From Ramlibacter henchirensis (lineage in GTDB: Bacteria; Pseudomonadota; Gammaproteobacteria; Burkholderiales; Burkholderiaceae_C): a DNA stretch of 64,000 bases. The notes beneath the pieces were generated by a model. That model made no database searches. It was not told the DNA's origin and saw only the letters and a list, made by a program, of their open reading frames with translations. Every line of letters starts with the position of its first letter. Within the stretch, counting starts at the first letter, position 1. The stretch lies in NCBI RefSeq assembly GCF_004682015.1, contig NZ_SMLM01000003.1, positions 62,001-126,000 of the forward strand. Direction: 5' to 3'. The position numbers and the translations under genes are program-made. Shown one piece after another: positions 32,068-40,307 of this stretch.

Positions 32068-33051
32068 ATGAACAAGCCCTCCATCCTCGTCGCCCGGGCC
32101 GTCTTCCCCGAGGTGATCGCCCGCCTGCAGCAGCACTTCGACGTCGAGCAGAACCCGGCCGACGAGCCGCTCTCGCGCGAGCAGCTGGTCGCCCGTCTGC
32201 ACGGCAAGGCCGGCGTCTTCACCACCGGCGGCGAGCGCATCGACGCGTCGCTGCTGGCCGCCTGCCCGCAATTGCGCATCTGCGCCAACATGGCCGTGGG
32301 CTACAACAACTTCGACCTGCCCGCGATGACGGCGGCGAAGGTGCTGGCCACCAACACGCCCGACGTGCTCACCGAAACCACCGCGGACTTCGGCTTCGCG
32401 CTGCTGATGGCGACCGCCCGGCGCATGGCCGAGGGCGAGCATTTCCTGCGCGCGGGCAAGTGGAACAAGTGGGCGTACGACATGTTCTCCGGCTCCGACG
32501 TGCACGGCAGCACGCTCGGCATCCTGGGCATGGGCCGCATCGGCCAGGGCATCGCCCGCCGCGGCGCGCATGGCTTCGGCATGAAGGTGATCTACCACAA
32601 CCGCTCCCGCCTTTCGCCCGAGCTGGAATCGGAGTGCAAGGCCCGGTACGTGGGCAAGGAGGAACTGCTGCGCGAGTCGGACCACCTGGTCCTCGTGCTG
32701 CCGTACTCCGCCCAGTCGCACCACTCGATCGGCGCCGCCGAACTGGCGCAGATGAAGCCGACGGCGACGCTGATCAACGTGGCCCGAGGCGGCATCGTCG
32801 ACGACGCCGCGCTGGCCAAGGCGCTGCGCGAGCGCCGGATCGCGGCCGCGGGCCTGGACGTCTTCGAAGGCGAACCCAAGGTCCATCCGGACCTGCTCAC
32901 CGTGCCGAACGTGGTCCTCACGCCGCACATCGCCAGCGCCACCGTGCCGACCCGGCTCGCGATGGCCAACCTCGCCGCCGACAACCTGATCGGCTACCTG
33001 GTCCACGGCAAGCCGGTGACGCCGCTCAATCCCGAAGTGCTGGGGTCCTGA
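32068..33051 (+). CDS. D-2-hydroxyacid dehydrogenase (glyoxylate/hydroxypyruvate reductase-like)
   Basis: NAD(P)-dependent D-isomer-specific dehydrogenase of 327 residues. The dinucleotide site is GMGRIGQGIARR near residue 152. The catalytic Arg is in NVARGGIVDD, the Glu in GLDVFEGEP and the His in TPHIASAT. Closest in style to GhrB/D-glycerate dehydrogenase, reducing glyoxylate and hydroxypyruvate, but substrate choice is not certain. ATG 32068 has no ribosome binding site and lies eight bases after the antiporter stop, so translation is probably coupled to it. Confidence 0.9.
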   Translation: MNKPSILVARAVFPEVIARLQQHFDVEQNPADEPLSREQLVARLHGKAGVFTTGGERIDASLLAACPQLRICANMAVGYNNFDLPAMTAAKVLATNTPDVLTETTADFGFALLMATARRMAEGEHFLRAGKWNKWAYDMFSGSDVHGSTLGILGMGRIGQGIARRGAHGFGMKVIYHNRSRLSPELESECKARYVGKEELLRESDHLVLVLPYSAQSHHSIGAAELAQMKPTATLINVARGGIVDDAALAKALRERRIAAAGLDVFEGEPKVHPDLLTVPNVVLTPHIASATVPTRLAMANLAADNLIGYLVHGKPVTPLNPEVLGS

Positions 33052-33065
33052 CGGTGCAGGGTTCG

Positions 33066-34712
33066 ATGACGCAATTGCCGGCCGGAGCCGGCACCGTGTG
33101 GCTGCTCGTCGCGGCCACTGTCCTGCTGCTGGTGGGCGTGATCGCCGGCTGGCTGCTGGCCCGCCGTTCGGCAGGAGCGCAGATCCAGGCCGTCGCGGCC
33201 CAGGTGAAGGCCGAGGCCTTGGTCGAGGTCGCCACGTTGGGCGAGCGCGCTCGCAGCCTCGAGGCGGAGCGCCAGTCGCTCTCGGCCGAATTGCTGGAGG
33301 TCCGCAGCCAGTCCGCCGCACTGCGCGACGCGCTGGACAGCTCGCGCGACGAGCGGGCCCAGCTCGGCGAGCGGGCCGCGCGCGTTGCGGTGCTGGAGGC
33401 CGAAATGACCGCGCTCGTCACGCGCGCCGAGCGGCTGGCGCAGGACCTTTCCGGCGTCGAGCGCCGAGCGGCCGGGCTCGATGCTTCGCTCAAGGCCGAG
33501 GCCGAGACCGCCGAAACCCTGCGCCGCGAACTCGCCGTCGCGATCGAAGCGCGCGAGGGCCTGCAGCGCCAAGCGGTGGAACTGGGCCGGCAGGTCGCCG
33601 AGCTCACGACGCAGCTCAATGCGGAGCGCTCGCAATCGCAGGAAAAGCTCGCGCTGCTCACCAATGCCAAGGACGAACTGTCCAACCAGTTCAAGGCGCT
33701 GGCCAACGACATCCTGGAAGAGAAGACCCGCAAGTTCTCCGAGCAGAACCAGGCCAGTCTGGGTCAGCTGCTCGATCCGCTGCGGTTGCGGCTGCAGGAG
33801 TTCCAGGGCCGCGTCGAGAAGCTGTACGACACCGAAGGCAAGGAGCGGTCCGCGCTGGCGCAGCAGGTGCTGCAGCTGCTCGAACTCAATCGCACCCTGG
33901 CCGACGAAGCGAAGAACCTGACGTCGGCTCTCAAGGGCTCGGCCAAGGTGCAGGGCAACTGGGGCGAGCTGATCCTCGAGCGGGTGCTGGAGGGCTGCGG
34001 GCTGCGCAAGGGCGTGGAGTACGAAACCCAGGCCAGCGTCAACCGCGAGGAGGGCGGCCGCGCCCAAGCCGACGTGGTGATCCGCATGCCCGAGGAACGC
34101 AGCCTCGTGGTCGATGCCAAGGTGTCCTTGCTGGCGTACGAGGAATACGCCAGCAGCGACGAAGACGATGTACGTGCCGCAGCGCGCAAGCGGCACCTGG
34201 ATTCGATCCGCGCCCACGTGAAGGGCCTGTCCGAGCGCAACTACCAGCTGCTCTACGGGCTCAAGTCGATCGACTTCGTGCTCATGTTCGTTCCGATCGA
34301 ACCGGCCTTCATGCTCGCCGTCACCGACGACGGCAGCCTGTTCATGGATGCCTGGAACAGGAACGTGCTGCTGGTCAGCCCTTCGACGCTGATGTTCGTG
34401 CTGCGCACGGTGGCCCACCTGTGGCGGCAGGAGCAGCAGAGCCGCAACGCGCAGGAGATCGCGCGGCGCGGCGCGGAGCTGTACGACCGACTCACGGCCT
34501 TCGTCGCCGACCTGGAGAAGGTCGGCAAGAACATCAAGCAGGCCAGCGAAGCCTACGGCGAAGCCTTCGACAAGCTCACCAAGAACAAGGGCAACGTCAT
34601 CCGGCAGGCGGAGATGCTGCGCAGCCTCGGGGTAAAGCCCACCAAGTCCTTGCCCGCACCCCTCGTCGCCGATGCGGTCGGCGACAGCGAAGGTGAATTC
34701 GGCACCGCGTGA
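33066..34712 (+). CDS. rmuC: DNA recombination protein RmuC
   Basis: RmuC limits inversions at short inverted repeats and carries a nuclease-like fold. The 548-residue protein has an N-terminal transmembrane anchor (VWLLVAATVLLLVGVIAGWLLA, about residues 12-33). A long coiled coil follows (about 35-230, rich in Glu, Arg and Ala heptads). The conserved RmuC domain comes after that, with KGSAKVQGNWGELILERVLE, EERSLVVDAKVSLLAYE and VPIEPAFMLAV. A GTG at 33054 would give four more residues; I prefer ATG 33066. It lies 14 bases after the dehydrogenase gene and overlaps the next MFS gene. Confidence 0.94.
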   Translation: MTQLPAGAGTVWLLVAATVLLLVGVIAGWLLARRSAGAQIQAVAAQVKAEALVEVATLGERARSLEAERQSLSAELLEVRSQSAALRDALDSSRDERAQLGERAARVAVLEAEMTALVTRAERLAQDLSGVERRAAGLDASLKAEAETAETLRRELAVAIEAREGLQRQAVELGRQVAELTTQLNAERSQSQEKLALLTNAKDELSNQFKALANDILEEKTRKFSEQNQASLGQLLDPLRLRLQEFQGRVEKLYDTEGKERSALAQQVLQLLELNRTLADEAKNLTSALKGSAKVQGNWGELILERVLEGCGLRKGVEYETQASVNREEGGRAQADVVIRMPEERSLVVDAKVSLLAYEEYASSDEDDVRAAARKRHLDSIRAHVKGLSERNYQLLYGLKSIDFVLMFVPIEPAFMLAVTDDGSLFMDAWNRNVLLVSPSTLMFVLRTVAHLWRQEQQSRNAQEIARRGAELYDRLTAFVADLEKVGKNIKQASEAYGEAFDKLTKNKGNVIRQAEMLRSLGVKPTKSLPAPLVADAVGDSEGEFGTA

Positions 34713-35871
34713 ATCCGGCCCCACGGCCGAACTGGCGCGCCTGATCACGGCACAGGTCTTCCTGCATGCCAGCATGGCCGGCATGCGGCTGGCCGCGCCG
34801 CTGCTGGCGCTGCGAAGTGGTTACAGCGAGGCGGCCGTCGGCGTGCTGCTGGCGCTGTTCGCGCTCACCCAGGTGTTCCTCGCGCTGCCCGCGGGCAGCT
34901 ATGCGGACCGGCACGGCCTGCGCCGCCCGTTCGCCTGGGCCACGGCGGCCGCGACGCTCGGTTGCGCCCTGGCCGTGGCTTTTCCCGTCTTCCCGGTGCT
35001 CTGCCTCGCGGCGCTGCTGACCGGCGGAGCCACCGGGGCGGCCTCCATCGCGCTGCAGCGCCACGTCGGCCGCGCCGCCGAGGGCGCTACGCAACTGCGG
35101 CAAGTGTTCTCGTGGCTGGCGATCGGGCCGGCGTTCTCCAACTTCCTCGGCCCCTTCGCCGCCGGCGTGGCCATCGACAGCGGCGGCTTCCGGGTCGCCT
35201 TCCTGCTGATGGCCGTGCTGCCCATCGCCAGCTGGGCCTGGGTTCGCGCAGCCCGCGAAATGCCGCCGCCCCCAACCCCGCACGGCGAGCGGCCGCGCCC
35301 GGCCTGGGACCTGCTGCGCGAAACGCACTTCCGCCGCCTGCTGCTGGTCAACTGGCTGCTCGCTTCCTGCTGGGACGTGCACACCTTCGTCGTGCCCGTG
35401 CTGGGCCATGAACGCGGCCTGTCGGCTTCGGTGATCGGCACCATCCTCGGCGCGTTCGCCGTGGCTGCGGTGGTGATCCGCGTGCTGCTGCCCGTGATCG
35501 CGGCGCGCGTGCGGGAATGGGCGGTGATCACCGCAGCCATGCTCGCCACGGCGCTGCTGTTCTGCGTCTATCCGCTGCTGCACTCGGCGCTGGCGATGGG
35601 CCTGTGCTCGGTGCTGCTGGGCGTGGCCCTGGGTTCCGTGCAGCCCATGATCATGAGCACGCTGCACCAGATCACGCCGGAGCACCGCCACGGCCAGGCG
35701 GTGGGGCTGCGGCTGATGGCGATCAACGCCTCGAGCGTGGCGATGCCGATGCTGTTCGGCGTGGCGGGCGCCGCGGTCGGCATCGCCGGCGTGTTCTGGG
35801 CCGTCGCCGCCATCGTGGCAGGCGGCACGCGCATGTCCTGGCGCCTGCGGGAAGCCGATCAGAGCCGGTAG
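34672..35871 (+). CDS. MFS transporter (drug/solute exporter-like), 12 TM
   Basis: Inner membrane protein of 399 residues with about 12 transmembrane helices. MFS loop motif A appears as AGSYADRHGLRRPF after helix 2. The C-terminal half has ITPEHRHGQAVGLRLM. The substrate is unknown. The listed ATG overlaps rmuC by 41 bases; an in-frame GTG at 34693 is an alternative start. Its 3' end overlaps the convergent LOG-family gene by 13 bases. Confidence 0.85.
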   Translation: MRSATAKVNSAPRESGPTAELARLITAQVFLHASMAGMRLAAPLLALRSGYSEAAVGVLLALFALTQVFLALPAGSYADRHGLRRPFAWATAAATLGCALAVAFPVFPVLCLAALLTGGATGAASIALQRHVGRAAEGATQLRQVFSWLAIGPAFSNFLGPFAAGVAIDSGGFRVAFLLMAVLPIASWAWVRAAREMPPPPTPHGERPRPAWDLLRETHFRRLLLVNWLLASCWDVHTFVVPVLGHERGLSASVIGTILGAFAVAAVVIRVLLPVIAARVREWAVITAAMLATALLFCVYPLLHSALAMGLCSVLLGVALGSVQPMIMSTLHQITPEHRHGQAVGLRLMAINASSVAMPMLFGVAGAAVGIAGVFWAVAAIVAGGTRMSWRLREADQSR

Positions 35872-36722
35872 AACGCCTTGATCACGTCCCAGGCGGTCTC
35901 GGGATCGTCGGCGTAGCGGAACAACTCCAGGTCGGCCGGCGAGATCACGCCTTCCTCGATCAGCACCTCGAAGTTGATCAGCCGCTTCCAGTACTCCGAG
36001 CCGAACAGCACGATGGGCACCTGCTTGGACTTGCGCGTCTGCACCAGCGTGATCACCTCGAACAGCTCGTCGAGCGTGCCGAAGCCGCCGGGGAAGGCCA
36101 CCAGCGCCTTCGCGCGCATCATGAAGTGCATCTTGCGCAGCGCGAAGTAGTGGAACTTGAACGACAGCGCCGGCGTGACGTACGGGTTGGCCGCTTCTTC
36201 CATCGGCAGCGCGATGGACAGCCCCACGCTGATGCCGTCGCCTTCATAGGCTCCGCGGTTGGCCGCCTGCATGATGCCGGGCCCGCCGCCGGTGCAGATG
36301 AACAGCATGTCGCGCGGGTCCTTGCCCGCGCTGTACTGCGCCACCAGCTTGCCGAACGCACGCGCCTTTTCGTAGTAGTGGGCATTGCGGGCGAGGGCCC
36401 GCGCTCGGCGGATCACCGCCTCGTCGCCGCCCGCCTCGGCCGCGGTGATCAGCGCAGCCGCTTCCTCTTCGCTGCGAAAGCGCGCGCTGCCGAACACCAC
36501 GATGGTGTTCTCGATGCCGTGGGCCTGCTGCTCCAGGTCGGGCTTAAGCAGCTCGAGCTGGAAACGGATGCCGCGCGTCTCGCGGCGCAGCAGGAACTCG
36601 GGGTCGGCGAAGGCCAGCCGGCTGGCGTCGGGGTCCAGCGGCAAGCCGGCATCGGAATGCGCCTTGAGGGTGGCCCAGGCGTCGGCCAGGCGGTTGTCGT
36701 GGAGATTGCGGTTCGAAGGCAT
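35859..36722 (-). CDS. LOG-family protein (TIGR00730-like), possible nucleotide phosphoribohydrolase
   Basis: Soluble Rossmann-like protein of 287 residues. The family motifs are GGGPGIMQAANRGAYE and PGGFGTLDELFEVITL, which include the catalytic Glu and phosphate-binding glycines. Relatives hydrolyse cytokinin riboside or purine 5'-monophosphates to the base and ribose 5-phosphate; older annotation as lysine decarboxylase is wrong. The start at 36722 (MPSNRNLHDN) lies six bases after a CAAAAT hexamer and would be leaderless; an upstream ATG at 36740 is the alternative. Confidence 0.88.
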   Translation of the reverse strand: MPSNRNLHDNRLADAWATLKAHSDAGLPLDPDASRLAFADPEFLLRRETRGIRFQLELLKPDLEQQAHGIENTIVVFGSARFRSEEEAAALITAAEAGGDEAVIRRARALARNAHYYEKARAFGKLVAQYSAGKDPRDMLFICTGGGPGIMQAANRGAYEGDGISVGLSIALPMEEAANPYVTPALSFKFHYFALRKMHFMMRAKALVAFPGGFGTLDELFEVITLVQTRKSKQVPIVLFGSEYWKRLINFEVLIEEGVISPADLELFRYADDPETAWDVIKAFYRL

Positions 36723-36779
36723 GAACCGATTTTGGGGCATAGCCCCGGTCCGGGTTCGGCCGCGTGGTGCGCCTCTGCG

Positions 36780-37667
36780 CTAGCCGGAAGGCAGCGCGAT
36801 GGCGAGGCCCAGTGGCACGAACACCACGGCCAGCGCATTCCCGAGCAGGATCATCGCGGCCACGCGTTCGGGCTCCTGCGCGTAGCGTTCGGCCAACAGG
36901 AACTGCATGACGGCGGGCGGCAGCGCGCCAAAGAGGATGAGTTGTGCTCGCGCCGGACCGGTGAGATCGAGCGCCCACGCCAGCGGCACGGCGAGCAGCA
37001 GGCCGATGACAGGGCGTGCCACGGCGCCCAGCACGCCCCGGGGCACGTCCTGCGGTTGCAATGTCGTCAGCCGGACGCCGAGCGCGAACAGCATCAGCGG
37101 CAGCATCGCATCGCCCATCAGCCGCATGCCCGTCATCAGCATGTCGGGCGGGCGCACGCCGCTGGCCGCGCTGGCGAAGCCGAGCGCGGCGGAGATCATC
37201 AGCGGGCTGAGGAGCAGGTCGCGCGTGCGGGCTTCGGCGCTCGTGATGCGCGCGCCGAGGGAGAAGTGGATGACGTTGCTGATCGAAAACAGCGCCACCG
37301 CCGCGCCCAATTGCGCGGGGCCGAACGCCAGCAGGGCGAGCGGCAGGCCCATGTTGCCGCAGTTGTTGAACATCACCACCGGCACCAGGCTGCGCGGCTG
37401 CACGCGGGTGCCACGGGCCAGGACCCAGGCGAGGGCGCCACAGCCCAGGATCAGCAGCGCGCCCGCGAGCAGCAGCGGGGCGTGGTCCTGCAGGCGGAAC
37501 TCCTTGCCGGCCAGCGCCGTGTAGACCAGCAGCGGCGTGAGCACGTCCAGCACGAGCCGGTTGAACCACGTCATGTCGGGCCGCACGCGACGCGCATAGA
37601 CGAAGCCCACCGCCACAATGAAGAACACCGGCACGATCACCTGCGCGATGCGCAGCAGCAGCTCCAT
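36780..37667 (-). CDS. AEC-family transporter
   Basis: Auxin efflux carrier-family inner membrane protein, 295 residues with about ten transmembrane segments. Family features are the N-terminal PVFFIVAVGFVYARRV and the central FNNCGNMGLPLALLAFG. Bacterial members export or import small organic acids such as malate or malonate; substrate not determinable. Its ATG overlaps the stop of the DUF3445 gene by one base (TGATG), so the two genes form an operon with coupled translation. Confidence 0.88.
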   Translation of the reverse strand: MELLLRIAQVIVPVFFIVAVGFVYARRVRPDMTWFNRLVLDVLTPLLVYTALAGKEFRLQDHAPLLLAGALLILGCGALAWVLARGTRVQPRSLVPVVMFNNCGNMGLPLALLAFGPAQLGAAVALFSISNVIHFSLGARITSAEARTRDLLLSPLMISAALGFASAASGVRPPDMLMTGMRLMGDAMLPLMLFALGVRLTTLQPQDVPRGVLGAVARPVIGLLLAVPLAWALDLTGPARAQLILFGALPPAVMQFLLAERYAQEPERVAAMILLGNALAVVFVPLGLAIALPSG

Positions 37668-38467
37668 CAGGCCATCTTCCGGGCCAGCCAGCGCAGCAGC
37701 GGTTCGCGGGCGGGCGCCAGGCCCTTGTATTCGAGCACCGCGGGCGTCATCGAGGCGAGCGACGCATGCAGCCGCGCTGCCTTGGCCGCGTCGTCGACGA
37801 CGGCGGCCAGCGGCGCGAGCATCACGCGGATCGTGAACACCGCCTGGCGCGTGCCCCGGCCGACCGGCAGGAAGGTCTGGCGCTCGGCCCGGAACCAGCA
37901 GGACCGCGCGAAGGCTTCATCGTCTTGCGCCGCGGGCCACGGAGCCCGTGCATGCCGGCGCGGATGCTGGTCGTGCCGCGGCGAAGGGCTGACGGTCCAG
38001 ACATGCCGCTCCCAGCGTTCGCCGGACGTCGCCAGCCGCACCAGGTGCGAAGCCGCCGCGACCAGCGTGGCGCCGTCGGCGACCGGCGCATGGACCGCCG
38101 GGAACGGCAGCCCCAGCTTGTCCTCCGGCGCCCAGTGCGAGGGCACGCAGACGCACAGCCAAGGCAGGGTGCCGGTGTCGCCGTCGAGCACCGCGAAGTC
38201 CTCTTCGAAGCTGAGCTCCAGGCGCTGCGGATCGAACGGCGGATGGCCCTCGCGCCGCGCCTGTTCGGCGATGGCCGCGAGCGCCGGAGAAGGATCGAAG
38301 CCGGGCACCTGCAATCGCGAGGCGGCGGCCGCCACCACCCGGGCCTTTTCCTGGTACAGCGCGCTGTCCGGCCGCAGCGGCGTGAGCTGCGGCTCGCCGG
38401 GCTGCAGCTTGCGCAGGCCCGGCTGCATCCGGAAGGGCGCGGCGATCAGTTCGAAGTCGAAGTCCAC
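37667..38467 (-). CDS. DUF3445 / heme-dependent oxidative N-demethylase-like protein
   Basis: About 266 residues. The pattern FRMQPGLRKLQPGEPQLTPL, EDFAVLDGDTG and WTVSPSPRHDQHPRR is that of DUF3445, the catalytic-subunit family of heme-dependent oxidative N-demethylases. The partner subunits known for dimethylamine or trimethylamine demethylases are not nearby. Start choice is difficult: the frame opens with TTG 38485, inside the efp terminator, and the first sensible codon is GTG 38467 (VDFDFELIAAPF). No ribosome binding site is visible. It is followed by the AEC transporter with a one-base overlap. Confidence 0.75.
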   Translation of the reverse strand: MDFDFELIAAPFRMQPGLRKLQPGEPQLTPLRPDSALYQEKARVVAAAASRLQVPGFDPSPALAAIAEQARREGHPPFDPQRLELSFEEDFAVLDGDTGTLPWLCVCVPSHWAPEDKLGLPFPAVHAPVADGATLVAAASHLVRLATSGERWERHVWTVSPSPRHDQHPRRHARAPWPAAQDDEAFARSCWFRAERQTFLPVGRGTRQAVFTIRVMLAPLAAVVDDAAKAARLHASLASMTPAVLEYKGLAPAREPLLRWLARKMA

Positions 38468-38481
38468 GTCAGGGCCGAAAA

Positions 38482-38504
38482 ACAAAAGGCTCCTCGCGGA
38501 GCCT
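38482..38504 (-). terminator. efp terminator
   Basis: Stem GGCTCC / GGAGCC with a four-base loop, followed on the minus strand by TTTTGTTTTT. It begins about 25 bases past the efp stop and reaches into the very start of the DUF3445 reading frame. Confidence 0.88.
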
Positions 38505-38528
38505 CGTGGCGGGTTGCGCGCGCGCCGC

Positions 38529-39083
38529 TCAGACGCGGCGGCGGTATTCCCCGGTGCGGGTGTCGATCTCGACCTTGTCGCCCTGGGCCACGAAGATCGG
38601 CACGCCGATCTCGAAGCCGGTGGCGATCTTGGCGGGCTTGAGCACCTTGCCCGAGGTGTCGCCCTTGACGGCCGGCTCGGTCCAGGTGATCTCGCGCTCG
38701 ACGCTGGTGGGCAGTTCCACCGAGATGGCCTTGCCTTCGTAGAACACCACCTCGGCGGGCATGCCGTCCTCCAGGTAGTTCAGGGCGTCGCCCATGTTCT
38801 CGGCCTCGACCTCGTACTGGTTGTACTCGCTGTCCATCCAGACGTACATCGGGTCGGCGAAGTAGGAATAGGTGCAGTCCTTCTTGTCCAGGACGATCTG
38901 GTCCATCTTGTCGTCGGCCTTGAAGACGACTTCCGTTCCCTGGTTGGACAGCAGGCTCTTAAGCTTCATGCGGACGGTGGCCGCATTGCGGCCGCCGCGG
39001 GCGTACTCGGTCTTCAGCACGACCCAGGGCGCGCTGTTCTGCATGATCACGTTGCCGGCGCGGATTTCTTGAGCGATTTTCAT
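38529..39083 (-). CDS. efp: Elongation factor P with rhamnosylation-type Arg32
   Basis: Binds between the ribosomal P and E sites and relieves stalling at polyproline. Length 184 residues with three beta-barrel domains. The domain I loop reads [11 protein letters not shown] with arginine at position 32, where E. coli has the beta-lysylated lysine. Arg32 is the residue rhamnosylated by EarP, and earP lies directly upstream on the same strand, 110 bases away. ATG 39083 ([13 protein letters not shown]). A terminator follows the stop. Polyproline-rich proteins such as TonB in this same window are natural clients. Confidence 0.97.
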   Translation of the reverse strand: MKIAQEIRAGNVIMQNSAPWVVLKTEYARGGRNAATVRMKLKSLLSNQGTEVVFKADDKMDQIVLDKKDCTYSYFADPMYVWMDSEYNQYEVEAENMGDALNYLEDGMPAEVVFYEGKAISVELPTSVEREITWTEPAVKGDTSGKVLKPAKIATGFEIGVPIFVAQGDKVEIDTRTGEYRRRV

Positions 39084-39193
39084 GATGTGAGCGGCGAAGG
39101 TAGGCCGCGGGGCGCCGACGTGGCGGGCGCGGAAAGTGCGGCGGAAAGGCGCGATTGCCGCCAGGAGGGCGAGCCCGCGCAAAGCCTTGGATT

Positions 39194-40285
39194 TTACTTC
39201 GAAACGGGCGCTGAACCCATCAGGCCGGCTCGGGCGCCCGCTCGATGCTGCACGAAGCTCTGCAGTTGGGTCGTCAGGTCCCGCACGGCGAGCAGGCGCT
39301 CGCGCGCCCGTTCCGCGCAGGCCAGCCACGGCGCGGCGTCGGCCGGCAGGACCGGCTCGCCGCCCTGGTTCCATGCGGCGTGGAACCTGCGCAGGTCCGA
39401 CGGGGCACCGATCCAGTCCAGGAAAGCGTCGAGCTTGGCCAGGTGCGCGTCGTCGTGCTGCGGATAGATGTGCCACACGGCCGGCCGGCCCGCCCACAGC
39501 GCGCGCACCAGCGAGTCCTCGCCGCGAACGAGGTTCAGGTCGCTGGCCCACAGCAGGTGGTCGAACTCGGGCTGCGGCATGAGGGGCAGCCAGTGGATGG
39601 ACAGCTGGCCTGTCCGCGAACCTTCCGGCAGAACGCGCCGCACCGCGGATCGGGCGCGGCCCGCGGTCACGAGCAGCTGGGTGGGCCGAGTGTCGTTCGC
39701 GAGTTCGGCGAGGAAGGCGGCGAGGCCCGGCGGTTCGTAGCAGAACAGGCTGATCACACGCTCGCCTTGCCAGCGGATGTCGCGTGCGCGCAGCCACGCC
39801 GCGCGGTCGAATGCGGCCTGGCGGGCAATCAGGTCAGGCTCGCGGATCAGCCCGCCGGTAGCCGGGGTGAATCCGGGATAGAAGAAGTGCTTGATCAGGC
39901 CCTCGCCCGGGCCGCTGAGCACCGGAGAGGGCAGGCCGTGACACCGCTCCACCCACGATTGCGCGGACAGGTACTCGAGGTTGATCCACGCGGGCTGCCG
40001 GCCCCTCGCGCGAGTGCGCGCGGCGATCGCGGCGATGAAGGCGGGCTCCAGCTCGCAGCCGAAGGCCTCGACGACCACGTCGCCGGGTGCCGCATCGACG
40101 CTCGCGCCCCAGCGCAGCACCTCGACGCCGCGCGCGCCGCCCGGCGCCATCCATTCGAGCGCGCTCGCGTCGTCCGCCCACAGCCGGACGGTGTCGCCGC
40201 GTCCCGCCAGGTCGGCCGCCAGCCGCCAGCACACGCCGATGTCGCCGTGGTTGTCGATGACCTTGCAGAAGATGTCCCAGCGCAT
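39194..40285 (-). CDS. earP: EF-P arginine rhamnosyltransferase EarP
   Basis: GT-B fold enzyme that transfers rhamnose from dTDP-L-rhamnose to Arg32 of EF-P. The 363-residue protein has the N-terminal [16 protein letters not shown] with Asp11 and Asp15 corresponding to the essential aspartates of Pseudomonas EarP. It also has the nucleotide-sugar site motif [15 protein letters not shown] with the conserved glutamate. Start 40285 lies only 22 bases from the divergent uvrC start; on the minus strand a TATTAT hexamer precedes the ATG by nine bases. It is upstream of efp on the same strand, forming the earP-efp pair typical of betaproteobacteria. Confidence 0.95.
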   Translation of the reverse strand: MRWDIFCKVIDNHGDIGVCWRLAADLAGRGDTVRLWADDASALEWMAPGGARGVEVLRWGASVDAAPGDVVVEAFGCELEPAFIAAIAARTRARGRQPAWINLEYLSAQSWVERCHGLPSPVLSGPGEGLIKHFFYPGFTPATGGLIREPDLIARQAAFDRAAWLRARDIRWQGERVISLFCYEPPGLAAFLAELANDTRPTQLLVTAGRARSAVRRVLPEGSRTGQLSIHWLPLMPQPEFDHLLWASDLNLVRGEDSLVRALWAGRPAVWHIYPQHDDAHLAKLDAFLDWIGAPSDLRRFHAAWNQGGEPVLPADAAPWLACAERARERLLAVRDLTTQLQSFVQHRAGARAGLMGSAPVSK

Positions 40286-40293
40286 GCTGCCGG

Positions 40294-40300
40294 GATAATA
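40294..40300. promoter_or_regulatory. Shared divergent -10 region of earP and uvrC
   Basis: The seven bases GATAATA read GATAAT on the plus strand, eight bases before the uvrC ATG. They read TATTAT on the minus strand, nine bases before the earP ATG. The whole divergent gap is 22 bases, so both transcripts would be leaderless or nearly so. No strong -35 is seen for either. Confidence 0.4.
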
Positions 40301-40307
40301 CGCATCG

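Noticed and set aside
35517..39467. A 1316-codon open frame on the plus strand
   Set aside because: It runs antisense through the LOG, AEC, DUF3445 and efp genes, which all have clear family motifs on the minus strand. Its translation is low-complexity Arg/Ala/His-rich, the usual shadow of high-GC codon bias.
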